A DNA stretch of 64,000 nt from Streptomyces sp. NBC_01788 (lineage in GTDB: Bacteria; Actinomycetota; Actinomycetes; Streptomycetales; Streptomycetaceae), in NCBI RefSeq assembly GCF_035917575.1, contig NZ_CP109090.1, positions 3,596,001 to 3,660,000 of the forward strand, given 5' to 3'. This document shows, piece after piece, positions 1 through 8,375 of this stretch. Numbering within the stretch: the stretch's first letter is position 1; each line of letters begins with the position of its first letter. Both the position numbers and the translations under genes were made by a program. The notes under the pieces are model-generated. The model saw only the letters and a program-made list of their open reading frames with translations, ran no database searches and was not told the DNA's origin.

Positions 1-432
1 CCTTCCGGGTGAACGGATCGGCGAGGGCCGAAGCGGAGGTCTAGGGTCCCGCGAGTTGTCCACAGCCTGTGGATGACGTCCGGGTGCTCCGGAAGGCAGG
101 GCGGGCCCGGCCGGCGGCGCGCCCCTGCCCGTCCCCCACGCGGCAGCGCGCGCCGCCCTCCGATCCCGGCACACCGGTCCCACCCCCTCGAACCCTGAAG
201 GGACCGGTCGGCGCCGACATCACGACCCACACTCGTCGAGGACTTCCGGTGCCCCAGCCCTCGTCGTCCCCTCGCGGCGAATCGCTGACCACCAGCGTGA
301 TCAAGCGGACACGAGGCGTCAACACCGCCCTGACGATTTACCCGTTATGCCCGCTCGCAACGGGGCGCGCACAGAAGCATCTCCCGGCGCACGGCCTCGC
401 CGCCGGGACAACGGGGTTACGGGGTTACGGGG
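1..432. other. Non-coding left edge
   Basis: I see no supportable gene here. The open frames lack family-like composition and look like GC-driven shadows. The only discrete signal is the pair of inverted DnaA-box-like 9-mers at 56-76. Confidence 0.5.
56..76. promoter_or_regulatory. Pair of inverted DnaA-box-like sites
   Basis: TTGTCCACA at 56-64 is the preferred Streptomyces DnaA box. It is followed after three bases by TGTGGATGA (68-76), whose complement TCATCCACA also fits the relaxed box (T/C)(T/C)(G/A/C)TCCACA. No oriC-type cluster or dnaA/dnaN is present, so this would be an isolated pair. Binding is inferred from the motif only. Confidence 0.4.
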
Positions 433-957
433 CTATACCGCCCCGTAGGCGAGCCCGCCGTAGGCGCCGTACCCCCCGTACGCCAGACCCTCGTACGCCG
501 GGGACGTGCGGCCGCAGCTCGCCGGCACCGACGTCTCCGCCGCGTCAACCGCCTTGGTGCAGCTGTCGAGTTCGCACCAGATGCGCTTGCCCACGCCCTC
601 CGGGCACCAGCCCCACCGGTCGGCGAGACCGTCGACGAGGGCGAGGCCGCGGCCGCCGGTCGACTCGTCACCGGGACAGCGCGGCACGGGGGCCCGGGTG
701 CTGGCGTCGGCCACCTCCAGGCGCACGGTGGCCGCCCCGGCCGGCTCCCCGGACAGGAACAGCCGCAGCACGGCCGGGCAACCGGTGTGCACCACGGCGT
801 TGGTGACCAGTTCGGAGACGAGCAGGACGAGGGTCTCGGCGAGCGGCTCATCCGCCGCTATCCCCGACCCGGCGAGCCGGGAGCGGGCCCAACGCCGGGC
901 ACGCCCCACCTCCGCGGGGTCGGGCCGGATCTCCAGCTGCACTTGAAGCACCTGCAC
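433..957 (-). CDS. ATP-binding protein, anti-sigma regulatory (RsbW-type HATPase) family
   Basis: This 174-residue protein has the single GHKL/HATPase_c_3 fold of SpoIIAB/RsbW-like kinases, which are soluble proteins that phosphorylate STAS antagonists or hold sigma factors. The N box is visible as SELVTNAVVHTG (about residues 49-60) and the glycine-rich ATP-lid motif as GGRGLALVDGLADRWG (about 106-121). The last ~25 residues form a Gly/Tyr/Ala low-complexity tail (GLAYGGYGAYGGLAYG), which is unusual for the family. A STAS protein and a sigma factor gene lie within 2.5 kb, so a partner-switching role is plausible. Direct partners are inferred. Confidence 0.85.
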   Translation of the reverse strand: MQVLQVQLEIRPDPAEVGRARRWARSRLAGSGIAADEPLAETLVLLVSELVTNAVVHTGCPAVLRLFLSGEPAGAATVRLEVADASTRAPVPRCPGDESTGGRGLALVDGLADRWGWCPEGVGKRIWCELDSCTKAVDAAETSVPASCGRTSPAYEGLAYGGYGAYGGLAYGAV

Positions 958-1553
958 CGCTCACACCATCCGAACCGGCGGACACACAGCCTCGCGCCTC
1001 ACGAGGCCACGATCGTAGCCATTTTCCGCATGACCAGAACAACAGCCAGAGCAAGTGTCACGGAACGTGACTCCCTGGAGAGACAGCATGGTTGACGCAC
1101 CGTCACCGCAACAAGCGCTTCGGGCATATTCCCGCGCGAAGGAGTACCCGTGCGGCATACTGTGCGACACCCGTCATGGGATGGCTCAAGCTCGGAACCA
1201 CTCGCATTTCACACAAGGTACCCGAGCGCGACGGCGACTCCGGGACGTGACGAGTCGCGCGCGGGACACAACCCGGCACCACGCTCCGTGATCATTGAAT
1301 GCCACGATCAGTGACATTCGCCCGCGGGGGACCACGATGCCGGGGCCGCCCAGGACCGCCGGTGTCACCGCACGCGGGCACGACGCACGGCAGCCGAGGC
1401 ACCGATCGGCGTTCCGAACTGCTCGTGCGCCCGGGCGTGTTGCGCGACTCGGCCCGTACGCGAACGTGCGAGCCCCCTCGGCGGGGCGGGGCGCCGCAGA
1501 GGGGGCTCAAGTACGGTGTTCTCGCAGGTTGTTGGGGGCGGGTGGGGCCGGCG
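958..1553. other. Intergenic region, no convincing gene
   Basis: About 600 bases between two minus-strand genes. It holds a perfect inverted repeat, GTCACG-GAA-CGTGAC, at 1057-1071 upstream of the ATPase gene (a possible operator) and a terminator-like hairpin at 1470-1508. A 67-codon ORF starts at 1088 on the plus strand with a GGAGAG upstream, but its composition gives no support for coding. Confidence 0.4.
1470..1508 (-). terminator. Hairpin downstream of the EF-hand gene
   Basis: A perfect 10-bp stem (1470-1479 with 1499-1508) encloses a G-rich loop with its own GGCG/CGCC pairing. It lies about 45 bases beyond the EF-hand stop codon. There is no U tract, as is common for Streptomyces terminators. 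Confidence 0.5.
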
Positions 1554-2066
1554 CTACTCGGGGACGGTGAAGTAGCGGGCGAAGGCGGGCACGATCTCCT
1601 GCTCGCCCACCCTGCCGTCGCCGTCGGTGTCGAGCGCGGCGGCGATGAACCCGGCGGCCCCCTCGGGCACGCCGAGCACCCGGAGCACGCGCACGGTGTC
1701 CTCGATCGTGGCGGCGCCGTCGCCGTCGGCGTCCGCGACGGCCAGGGCGGCGTGCAGGAAGGGGCGGGCGATCTCGGCGAACCGCTCGGGGTTGTCGCGC
1801 AGGCGCTTGACCGCGCCGGTCACGAACTCCTCGCGGGTGATGCGCTGGTCGCCGTCACGGTCGGCGATCCCGGCCATGCCCTGCCAGAAGGCCTCCGCGC
1901 CGGCGTACAGGGCCTGGCCCTTGTCGGAGCGGGCGGCGGTGGCGAACTCGGCGAGCAGCGAGCGGGCCGCCACGCTGAAGTCCTCGCGGTCGATGTAGCC
2001 GTTGCCGTCCTGGTCGAAGGTGGCGAACCGCACCGCGATCCTGCGCTCGTACTCGCTGCTGACCAT
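1554..2066 (-). CDS. EF-hand calcium-binding protein (calerythrin/Cab type)
   Basis: The 170-residue protein has four EF-hand loops with DxDxDG spacing: DQDGNGYIDREDF (about 18-30), DRDGDQRITREEF (about 69-81), DADGDGAATIEDT (about 112-124) and DTDGDGRVGEQEI (about 146-158). Loop 3 ends in T instead of E/D at position 12, so it probably binds Ca2+ more weakly. No signal peptide is present, so it is a cytoplasmic Ca2+ buffer or sensor. It resembles the small Cab proteins of S. coelicolor, though I cannot assign which one. It sits beside anti-sigma signalling genes; a functional link is only suggested by position. Confidence 0.92.
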   Translation of the reverse strand: MVSSEYERRIAVRFATFDQDGNGYIDREDFSVAARSLLAEFATAARSDKGQALYAGAEAFWQGMAGIADRDGDQRITREEFVTGAVKRLRDNPERFAEIARPFLHAALAVADADGDGAATIEDTVRVLRVLGVPEGAAGFIAAALDTDGDGRVGEQEIVPAFARYFTVPE

Positions 2067-2234
2067 GTCTTACGGGCCGCCTTACGGGTGGGGTTGCGTC
2101 TGGCAGGGAGCGTACGACGCGCACAGCGCTCCGGGGCGCGAACACCACGGTCGGGTAAGGACCGGGCGAATTCCGGGACAACGGGGGGTTGCCCGTGAGA
2201 GGGGAGCGGCGGTGACCGCCGGGGCGGACGGCCG

Positions 2235-2603
2235 TCAGGCGGACAGCGGCTCGTCGTCCACCGCCGCCGCCAGATCCGCGTAGACGTCGAAGAGGCGCCG
2301 GACACCGAGCGCGCCGAGGACCCGGTTGACGTGGGAGCCGTCGACCGCGCCACGGGCCGGGAGGATCAGGCGCAGCCGGCCCTGGCAGGAGCGGATCAGA
2401 CGGCGGGCGGCTATGAGCACACCGACGCCGCTGGAGTCGCAGAAGAAGACCTCGGAGAGGTCCAGGACGAGGTCGTGCCGCCCCTGGGCCACCACCTCGT
2501 GCACTCTCTGGCGCAGGACCGGCGAGGTCACCAGGTCCAGTTCACCGGCGACCCGGAGCACGCTCCACTCGCCCTGTTCGTCGTCGGTCACCTTGAACGC
2601 CAC
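2235..2603 (-). CDS. STAS-domain anti-sigma factor antagonist
   Basis: This 122-residue single STAS domain is of the SpoIIAA/RsbV/BldG class. The phosphorylatable serine motif DSSGVG is at residues 56-61 (S57 equivalent to SpoIIAA Ser58), after the hydrophobic strand LVLDLSEVFF. Unphosphorylated antagonists of this class bind RsbW-type kinases and release sigma factors. A candidate kinase lies 1.3 kb downstream on the same strand and a sigma factor gene begins 438 bases upstream in the opposite direction. Whether these are true partners is not shown by sequence. Confidence 0.9.
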   Translation of the reverse strand: MAFKVTDDEQGEWSVLRVAGELDLVTSPVLRQRVHEVVAQGRHDLVLDLSEVFFCDSSGVGVLIAARRLIRSCQGRLRLILPARGAVDGSHVNRVLGALGVRRLFDVYADLAAAVDDEPLSA

Positions 2604-3040
2604 GGCCCGCCCTCCGTCAGCCGGAACTTCCCCGGAACCGCCCGGAAACGGAACCAGTCCCTACGCTTCTTTCCGCGCGGCTGCCCAGCGGCCGTTCCCC
2701 CAAACGCCGTACAGCAAACCGAGACCGATCCACCAGGGGCTTGTTTCAGTCACCTTCGGTCGTGTTCTATCCGGGTTGACATGAAAGCGAAAGGCCAGGC
2801 GGGACAGAAGGGGCAAGTCACTCGCCAGGTGCCATAACACCTCTCGCTCCCCCTATCACCAGCGGCTCTTCAGGGGGCGCACATTGTCATAAAGGGGCGT
2901 GCGCTGTCGGACATGCCGACTACATTCGAGACGACCACGTCGGACACGCTGAACACCGTCGGACGCACGGTCGGACACGGAGCTGGACGGGAGCGGGCCG
3001 GGACGCGGGGCGCGGCACGGCCGGGCACGGAGGGGGCCGT
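2604..3040. other. Divergent regulatory region upstream of STAS and sigma genes
   Basis: No gene is supported. The stretch holds the divergent promoters. A TTGACA hexamer occurs near 2776. The heptamer GTCGGAC is repeated four times in direct orientation (2906, 2939, 2958, 2970) just upstream of the sigma factor start, which could be an activator or repressor array. Confidence 0.4.
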
Positions 3041-3622
3041 ATGGCGAAGAAGGACGCACCGCCCCACTGGGACCGCGGAATGCGGGAGCGGCTCCTGCGA
3101 GGAGAGGCGGCCGCCCTCGGTGAGCTCTACGACCGTTTCGCCTCGCTCGTGCACGGCCTCGCCCACCGGGTCCTCGGCGACGAGCAGGCCGCCGACCACA
3201 TCACCCGCGAGGTGTTCGCCCACGTCTGGGAGCACCCCGACGCCTACGACCCCCGGCAGGGCCCGCTGCGCGCCTGGGTGGCCGGTCTGACCCACCGCCT
3301 CGCCGTACAGCGGCTGCGCGCCACCGAGACCGCGGCGCTGGCCCGCGGCGGGCCGGGCTCCGCCGAGGAGCTGGAGCACAGGGTGTGCCGCGCCTCCGCC
3401 GCCGCCCGCGCCGACTACATCGTCCACGCCATGCCGGCCCCGCTGCGCGCCGCCCTGGAACTCGCCTGCTTCCAGCGCCGCGACTACCGGCAGACCGCCG
3501 CCGACCTCGGCGTCACCGAGGACGAGGCCCGCCGCCGCCTGCGCCTTGGCCTCCAGCTCCTCTCCACCGCCCACCACACGGACGTCCCCGGCGCGCCCTC
3601 CCACTACGGAGGCGCCGCATGA
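3041..3622 (+). CDS. RNA polymerase sigma factor, ECF-like
   Basis: The 193-residue protein has sigma region 2 (about residues 20-95, LGELYDRFASLVHGLAHRVL) and region 4 (about 128-180, LRAALELACFQRRDYRQTAADLGVTEDEARRRL), with no regions 1 or 3, as in ECF factors. The start ATG follows a GGGGG tract. The stop overlaps the next gene's ATG by four bases (ATGA), so it is translationally coupled to a zinc-finger protein that is its likely anti-sigma. This is the classical ECF/anti-sigma pair layout. The regulon is unknown. Confidence 0.88.
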   Translation: MAKKDAPPHWDRGMRERLLRGEAAALGELYDRFASLVHGLAHRVLGDEQAADHITREVFAHVWEHPDAYDPRQGPLRAWVAGLTHRLAVQRLRATETAALARGGPGSAEELEHRVCRASAAARADYIVHAMPAPLRAALELACFQRRDYRQTAADLGVTEDEARRRLRLGLQLLSTAHHTDVPGAPSHYGGAA

Positions 3623-4788
3623 CCCCGAACGACCCCCGGGAGCCGGAGGACCGGGGCGCGCCGGAGGACCGGGACGGGGCGGCGCATCAGTTGCTGAAGT
3701 CGCTGCTCGGGGCGTGGGCGCTGGCCGCGTGTTCGCCGGAGGAGACGGCGGCCGTGGAGGAGCACCTCGGCGAGTGCGGCACGTGCGCGGAGGAGGCGCT
3801 GGGGCTGCGGGAGGCGGCCACCCTGCTGCACCGGCCCGACACGCTCGACCTCGACCCGGGGCTGCGCACCCGGGTCCTGGCGGGCTGTCTCGAACGGCGG
3901 CCGCCGCACATCCCGGTGCCCGGCTGGGCGGCGCCCTACGACGCCGAGACCGCCCGCCTGGACGCGCTGCTCCAGGACATGGGTGACGCCGAGTGGGAGG
4001 CGCCGGTGCGGCTGCGGTGGTTCGAGGGCGAGGACGCCACCAGCCGGCGCACCACCGTCGCCGGGGTCATCGCGCACCTGATGAGCGTCGACGGGCTGGT
4101 CGCGGTGGCCCTCGGCCTGGACGACCCGCTCGGCGACGCGACCTCCGCCGACGGCCCCTCTCCCGCGGCGCGCACCGAGGCGTACTGGCGGGTCGCGCAC
4201 TCCCCGCCGGCCCGTTCGGTGCGGGCGCCGTGGCGGGAGCAGACGCACGACCTGGTCCGCACGGTCTCCTTCGCCGCGAACGCCGTGAAGGAGCCGCCGG
4301 TGCCGTACGGCGCCTTCGCGCTGCCGCTGCCCGACGCGATGCTGGACCGCGCCTTCGAGTGCTGGGTGCACGCCGAGGACATCGCGGAGGCGGTGGACTA
4401 CCCGTACGATCCGCCGGCCCCGCGCCATCTGCACCGGATGATCGACCTCGCCGCCCGGATGCTGCCGGGGGTGCTGGCCGCCCGGCGGCAGGCCGGGCTC
4501 GCCTCCCCCGCCCGCACCCGGCATCTGGTGACCGCGGGCGACCCCGGGCGCAGTCTGCGCCTTGAGATCGAGGGGCTGGGCGGCGGCCAGTGGTTCATCC
4601 CGCTCGACTCGCCCGGAGCGGTGGGCTCTGCGGACCACGAGGTGGCCCATGTGGCGCTGGACGGCGTCGAGTTCTGCCGGCTGGCGGCGGGGCACGTGAC
4701 ACCGCGGGAGGCGGCGGCCGGCCAGGTCGGCGACCGTGAGGCGATCCGGGACGTGCTGTGCGCGGCGGCGTCACTCAGCCGTATGTGA
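3619..4788 (+). CDS. Zinc-finger anti-sigma factor fused to a maleylpyruvate isomerase (DinB-like) domain
   Basis: I start this 389-residue protein at the ATG in the ATGA overlap with the sigma gene. The N-terminus matches the anti-sigma zinc finger (zf-HC2/ZAS): LLGAWALAACSPEETAAVEEH, with the H-X3-C-X2-C ligands at H49, C53 and C56. From about residue 95 to 300 it continues as a mycothiol-dependent maleylpyruvate isomerase N-terminal (MDMPI/DinB-like) four-helix domain, with metal-ligand candidates in VIAHLM and CWVHAEDIAEA. There is no membrane segment. The fusion suggests a soluble redox- or thiol-responsive anti-sigma. That function is inferred. Confidence 0.82.
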   Translation: MTPNDPREPEDRGAPEDRDGAAHQLLKSLLGAWALAACSPEETAAVEEHLGECGTCAEEALGLREAATLLHRPDTLDLDPGLRTRVLAGCLERRPPHIPVPGWAAPYDAETARLDALLQDMGDAEWEAPVRLRWFEGEDATSRRTTVAGVIAHLMSVDGLVAVALGLDDPLGDATSADGPSPAARTEAYWRVAHSPPARSVRAPWREQTHDLVRTVSFAANAVKEPPVPYGAFALPLPDAMLDRAFECWVHAEDIAEAVDYPYDPPAPRHLHRMIDLAARMLPGVLAARRQAGLASPARTRHLVTAGDPGRSLRLEIEGLGGGQWFIPLDSPGAVGSADHEVAHVALDGVEFCRLAAGHVTPREAAAGQVGDREAIRDVLCAAASLSRM

Positions 4789-4802
4789 GACGGCCACCGA
4801 CC

Positions 4803-5490
4803 GGCCCCAGGGCTGCCGCAGACCGGCCCCCACGGACCGCCATCGGGCGGACCTGCGGACCGCCGTCGACTGGCCTGCCCCCCACGGACCGCCGCCGACC
4901 GCCCCACGGACCGCTGCCAGTCGGCCGCCACCGACCGCCCCACGGACCGCCACCGACCGCCCCACGGACCGCCGTCGACTGGCCTGGCCCCCACGGACCG
5001 CCGCCGACCGCCCCACGGACCGCTGCAGGCCGGCCGCCACCGACCGCCCCACGGACCGCCATCGGGCGGACCTGCGGACCACCGCCGACCGGCCTGACCC
5101 CCACGGACCGCCGCCGACCGCCCCACGGACCGCTGCCAGTCGGCCGCCACCGACCGCCCCACGGACCGCCACCGACCGCCCCACGGACCACCGCCGACCG
5201 GCCTGGCCCCCACGGACCGCCGCCGACCGCCCCACGGACCGCTGCCAGTCGGCCGCCACCGACCGCCCCACGGACCGCCATCGGGCGGCCCCACGGACCA
5301 CCGCCGACCGGCCTGACCCCCACGGACCGCCGCCGACCGCCCCACGGACCGCTGCCAGTCGGCCGCCACCGACTGCCCACGGACCGCCACCGACTGGTCT
5401 GGCCCCCACGGACCGCCGTCGGTCGCCCCCTGGACCGCTGCAGGCCGGCCCCCACGGGCTGCCGCCGGACGGCCCCTTGGACCGCCGTCG
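4803..5490. repeat. Minisatellite, 109-110 bp tandem repeat built from a CCACGGACC-containing subunit
   Basis: The unit beginning GGCCTG recurs at 4872, 4981, 5091, 5200 and 5310, giving spacings of 109, 110, 109 and 110, then degenerates (a truncated 86-base copy to 5396 and a worn tail to about 5490). Inside each unit a 17-19 base subunit containing CCACGGACC is repeated, with about 20 occurrences overall. The plus strand is strongly C-rich. It fills the gap between two convergent genes (anti-sigma and purU). Long open frames across it on both strands are consequences of the repeat and GC content, not genes. Confidence 0.93.
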
Positions 5491-5497
5491 GGCCGCG

Positions 5498-6382
5498 CTA
5501 CGCGAAGACCACCGTCCGGCGACCGTTCAGCAGGATCCGGCGCTCCGCGTGCCACTTGACCGCGCGGGCGAGCGCCTGGCACTCCACGTCACGGCCGATC
5601 GCGACGAGCTGGTCCGGGGTGACATCGTGGCCCACCCGCTCGACCTCCTGCTCGATGATCGGGCCCTCGTCGAGGTCGGCGGTCACATAGTGCGCCGTCG
5701 CGCCGATCAGCTTCACGCCCCGGGCGTGCGCCTGGTGGTACGGCTTGGCGCCCTTGAAGCTCGGCAGGAACGAGTGGTGGATGTTGATGATCCGGCCGCT
5801 GAGCTGCTTGCACAGGTCGTCGGAGAGGACCTGCATGTAGCGGGCGAGGACGACCAGTTCGACCTTCTCCTCGCGCACGAGCTCCAGCAGCCGCGCCTCG
5901 GCCTCGGACCTGGTGTCCCTGGTCACCGGGATGTGGTGGAAGGGAATGCCGTACGACCCCACCAGCTCGGCGAAGTCGGTGTGATTGGACACCACCGCCG
6001 CGATCTCCACCGGCAGCGCGCCGATCCGGTCGCGGAAGAGCAGGTCGTTCAGGCAGTGCCCGAACTTGCTGACCATCAGCACGACACGCATCTTCTCGTC
6101 GGCCCGGTGGATCTGCCAGTCCATCCCGAAGGAGTCGCCGATCGCCGCGAAGCTGGCGCGCAGCTTGTCCACCGTCACCGGAGCCTCGGCCGAGAAGTGG
6201 ACCCGCATGAAGAACAGTCCCGTGTCGTGGTCACCGAACTGCTGGCTGTCCTCGATGTTGCAGCCCGTCATGAACAGATAGCTGGACACCGCGTGCACGA
6301 TGCCCTTCTTGTCCGGGCAGGACAGGATGAGGATGTACTGCTCGGCCGGCGCCTCGGCGGCTCGGGAGGACTGCTCGCTCAT
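5498..6382 (-). CDS. purU: Formyltetrahydrofolate deformylase
   Basis: The 294-residue enzyme hydrolyses 10-formyl-THF to formate and THF, feeding the purT-type purine step and balancing one-carbon pools. An ACT domain occupies about residues 15-95 (ILILSCPDKKGIVHAVS), followed by the formyltransferase fold with the catalytic Asn-His-Asp set visible in INIHHSFLPSF and the ADLDEGP segment. Length and architecture match bacterial PurU. The gene ends immediately beside the minisatellite. A 46-base gap separates it from the next minus-strand gene upstream. Confidence 0.97.
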   Translation of the reverse strand: MSEQSSRAAEAPAEQYILILSCPDKKGIVHAVSSYLFMTGCNIEDSQQFGDHDTGLFFMRVHFSAEAPVTVDKLRASFAAIGDSFGMDWQIHRADEKMRVVLMVSKFGHCLNDLLFRDRIGALPVEIAAVVSNHTDFAELVGSYGIPFHHIPVTRDTRSEAEARLLELVREEKVELVVLARYMQVLSDDLCKQLSGRIINIHHSFLPSFKGAKPYHQAHARGVKLIGATAHYVTADLDEGPIIEQEVERVGHDVTPDQLVAIGRDVECQALARAVKWHAERRILLNGRRTVVFA

Positions 6383-6428
6383 GCGTGACAGCGTCTCACG
6401 TCCGGGCCCGCAAGTGGTCCGTCGTCCG

Positions 6429-6929
6429 CTAGGCGGACCGGGTCATGATGCGCAGCACCTCCAGGCTGCGGGGCGGCGTGTCCGGGTCCTCGCCGTCGCT
6501 CGCCGCGAGCCGCACATGCGCGTCGTGGGCCGCCCGCACCGCCTCCGGCCAGGCGTCGTGGTCGAGGTAGGCGGACACCGGCGCGTCCGGGCCGACCTGG
6601 TGCATGATCCGCAGCACCCGCAGGACCGCGGTGTCGACGAGCGCCGCCTCCTGCGAGTCCCGGAAGATCGTGCCGACGTACTTCTCGGCGGACCAGTTGT
6701 CCAGCCAGGTGTCCTCGACCAGGCGGTAGACGGCGTCGGTCACGTCGCCGTACCCTTCGACGCCTGCCAGCCAGACGTCCCGCTGGAACACCGGGTCGGA
6801 GAGCATGTGCAGCGCGGAGCGCACATTGCTGCGCCAGCGCCACCACGGCATGTCGTTGAGTGGCATGCCGCCCATGGTGGAGGAGCGACGGCCGCGACGG
6901 GAAGAGTTCTCCGAACCTTGCACGGTCAC
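6429..6929 (-). CDS. SCO4402-family conserved protein of unknown function
   Basis: This protein of up to 166 residues is rich in Trp (WWRWRSNVR, DTWLDNWS) and shows no catalytic motif I recognise. It matches my memory of an actinomycete family named after SCO4402, encoded next to purU. The start is uncertain. The GTG at 6929 is used here, but the in-frame ATG at 6875 (MGGMPLNDMPWW) would remove a charged 18-residue prefix. A TACGAT hexamer just before the GTG hints at a near-leaderless mRNA. It is predicted soluble. Confidence 0.8.
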   Translation of the reverse strand: MTVQGSENSSRRGRRSSTMGGMPLNDMPWWRWRSNVRSALHMLSDPVFQRDVWLAGVEGYGDVTDAVYRLVEDTWLDNWSAEKYVGTIFRDSQEAALVDTAVLRVLRIMHQVGPDAPVSAYLDHDAWPEAVRAAHDAHVRLAASDGEDPDTPPRSLEVLRIMTRSA

Positions 6930-7007
6930 CGATCGTACGTTCCCCGCCCCAGGGGCCCCACCTGCCCCCGTAATTCACTCATCCGTCACCACCCATTGAC
7001 CGAGAGT

Positions 7008-7026
7008 CATCACCGGGTTGGTGATG
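7008..7026. promoter_or_regulatory. Inverted repeat upstream of the receptor lipoprotein gene
   Basis: CATCACC-GGGTT-GGTGATG is a perfect 7-bp inverted repeat between a TTGACC hexamer (6996-7001) and the start codon at 7037. Its position downstream of a candidate -35 fits a repressor operator. The cognate regulator is not identifiable. Confidence 0.45.
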
Positions 7027-7036
7027 TGACGGAATC

Positions 7037-8347
7037 GTGCGGAGCATGACCGGCAGGCGAAGTTCCCATGGCCCGTTCCTCTCCACCCTCACCCGGTCCG
7101 TGAGAAGAACCCTGTCGCCGGTGGGAGTTCTGCTGGCGTGCGCCTCGCTCGCCGCCGGCTGCGGCGTCGTCCCCGGTGCCACGGGGGGCTCGGGGGACGG
7201 CTCCGTCACCGTGATGACGTGGGCGCCGGAGAACACCCCGGCGACCAACAAACCCGGCATGCCCGCCATGGCCCGTGCCTACGCCCGCTGGGTGAACTCC
7301 CACGGCGGTGTCGCCGGCCGCAAGCTCAACGTTCTGACCTGCAACGAAGGCAACGACAGCGTGGGCGCGGCGAAGTGCGCCCGGCGTGCGGTGAAGGAGA
7401 ACGCGGTCGCAGTCGTGGGCTCCTACAGCCAGTACAGCGACTCCTTCTTCCCGCCCCTGGAGGGGGCCGGCATCCCGTACATCGGCGGCTACGGCGTCAC
7501 CACCACCGAGTTCACCCGCGCCCTGTCCTACCCGGTCAACGGCGGCCAGCCCGCGCTGCTGGCCGGTCTGGGCAAGGAGCTCGCTCCGCACTGCGGCCCG
7601 GTCACGCTGATACGGCCCGACAGCATCGCGGGCGACGAGCTGCCCGGGCTGCTCAACGCGGGCCTGCGGGCCGGTGGCCACGAACCGGCCCACGACCAGC
7701 GGGCCGCCGAGGACGCCACCGAATACTCCGGCCAGGCCGATCAGGCGCTGCGGCAGTCGAGCGCCGAACCGGCGCGCACGGGCTGCGTGATCCCGGCCCT
7801 CGGGGAGCGCACGAACATCTTCATGGACTCCTTCCGCCGCGCCCGCGACGCCTATCCGCAGGTGCGCACCGCCGCCGTGCTCGGCAGCGTCGACCAGACC
7901 GTGATCGACGCGAGCGGCGGGAAGTCCGGCCCGTACGAGGGGTCGTACCTCACCGGCTGGTACCCGGTGGCGGGCGACTCGCGCTGGGAGCCGATGAAGA
8001 AGGTGATCAATGAGGCGGCCTTCGGCGACAACCGCGTCGACCCGCAGGACGCCGGGGTGCAGACCACGTGGATCGCCTACACGGTGCTCCGGACCGTCCT
8101 GGAGCAGATCGGCGACGGGGAGGTGAGCGCCTCCACCGTGCGGCGCGCCCTCGACGGCGGGCTGGAGGTCCGCACCGGCGGGCTGACCCCGCCGCTGCGG
8201 TGGCGCCTGTCCGACCTGCTCGCCTCCACCGGCCTCGCCCGCCTCACCAACGCCGACGTGTCCCTTCAGACGGTGCGGCAGGGTCGGCTGGTGCCCGCCA
8301 CGAAGGGCTTCGTCAACGTGGGAAAGACGCTGGAGGGCGCCGGCTGA
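7037..8347 (+). CDS. ABC-type substrate-binding lipoprotein (type 1 periplasmic-binding fold)
   Basis: This 436-residue protein has a twin-basic-leaning signal and a lipobox LAAGC (lipidated Cys42), so it is anchored outside the membrane. The mature part resembles branched-chain amino acid/amide receptors (Peripla_BP_6): NKPGMPAMARAYARWVNSHGGVAGRKLNVLTC is the typical N-lobe opening. No permease or ATPase genes are adjacent, so it is an orphan receptor that may work with a remote transporter or as a sensor. The ligand is unknown. The GTG start is used; an ATG lies three codons on. Confidence 0.87.
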   Translation: MRSMTGRRSSHGPFLSTLTRSVRRTLSPVGVLLACASLAAGCGVVPGATGGSGDGSVTVMTWAPENTPATNKPGMPAMARAYARWVNSHGGVAGRKLNVLTCNEGNDSVGAAKCARRAVKENAVAVVGSYSQYSDSFFPPLEGAGIPYIGGYGVTTTEFTRALSYPVNGGQPALLAGLGKELAPHCGPVTLIRPDSIAGDELPGLLNAGLRAGGHEPAHDQRAAEDATEYSGQADQALRQSSAEPARTGCVIPALGERTNIFMDSFRRARDAYPQVRTAAVLGSVDQTVIDASGGKSGPYEGSYLTGWYPVAGDSRWEPMKKVINEAAFGDNRVDPQDAGVQTTWIAYTVLRTVLEQIGDGEVSASTVRRALDGGLEVRTGGLTPPLRWRLSDLLASTGLARLTNADVSLQTVRQGRLVPATKGFVNVGKTLEGAG

Positions 8348-8375
8348 GTCCGCCGCCCTCCCGCGCCGGCGGGCC

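Noticed and set aside
1088..1291. 67-codon ORF with a GGAGAG upstream
   Set aside because: No family resemblance, poor composition and no supporting promoter; chance remains the better explanation.
4803..5490. CRISPR array
   Set aside because: The repeats are head-to-tail without unique spacers, and no cas genes are present. This is a minisatellite.
4736..6388. 550-codon frame spanning the minisatellite and purU antisense
   Set aside because: The repeat has no stops in several frames; the predicted protein is a Pro/Arg/Thr artefact followed by purU antisense.
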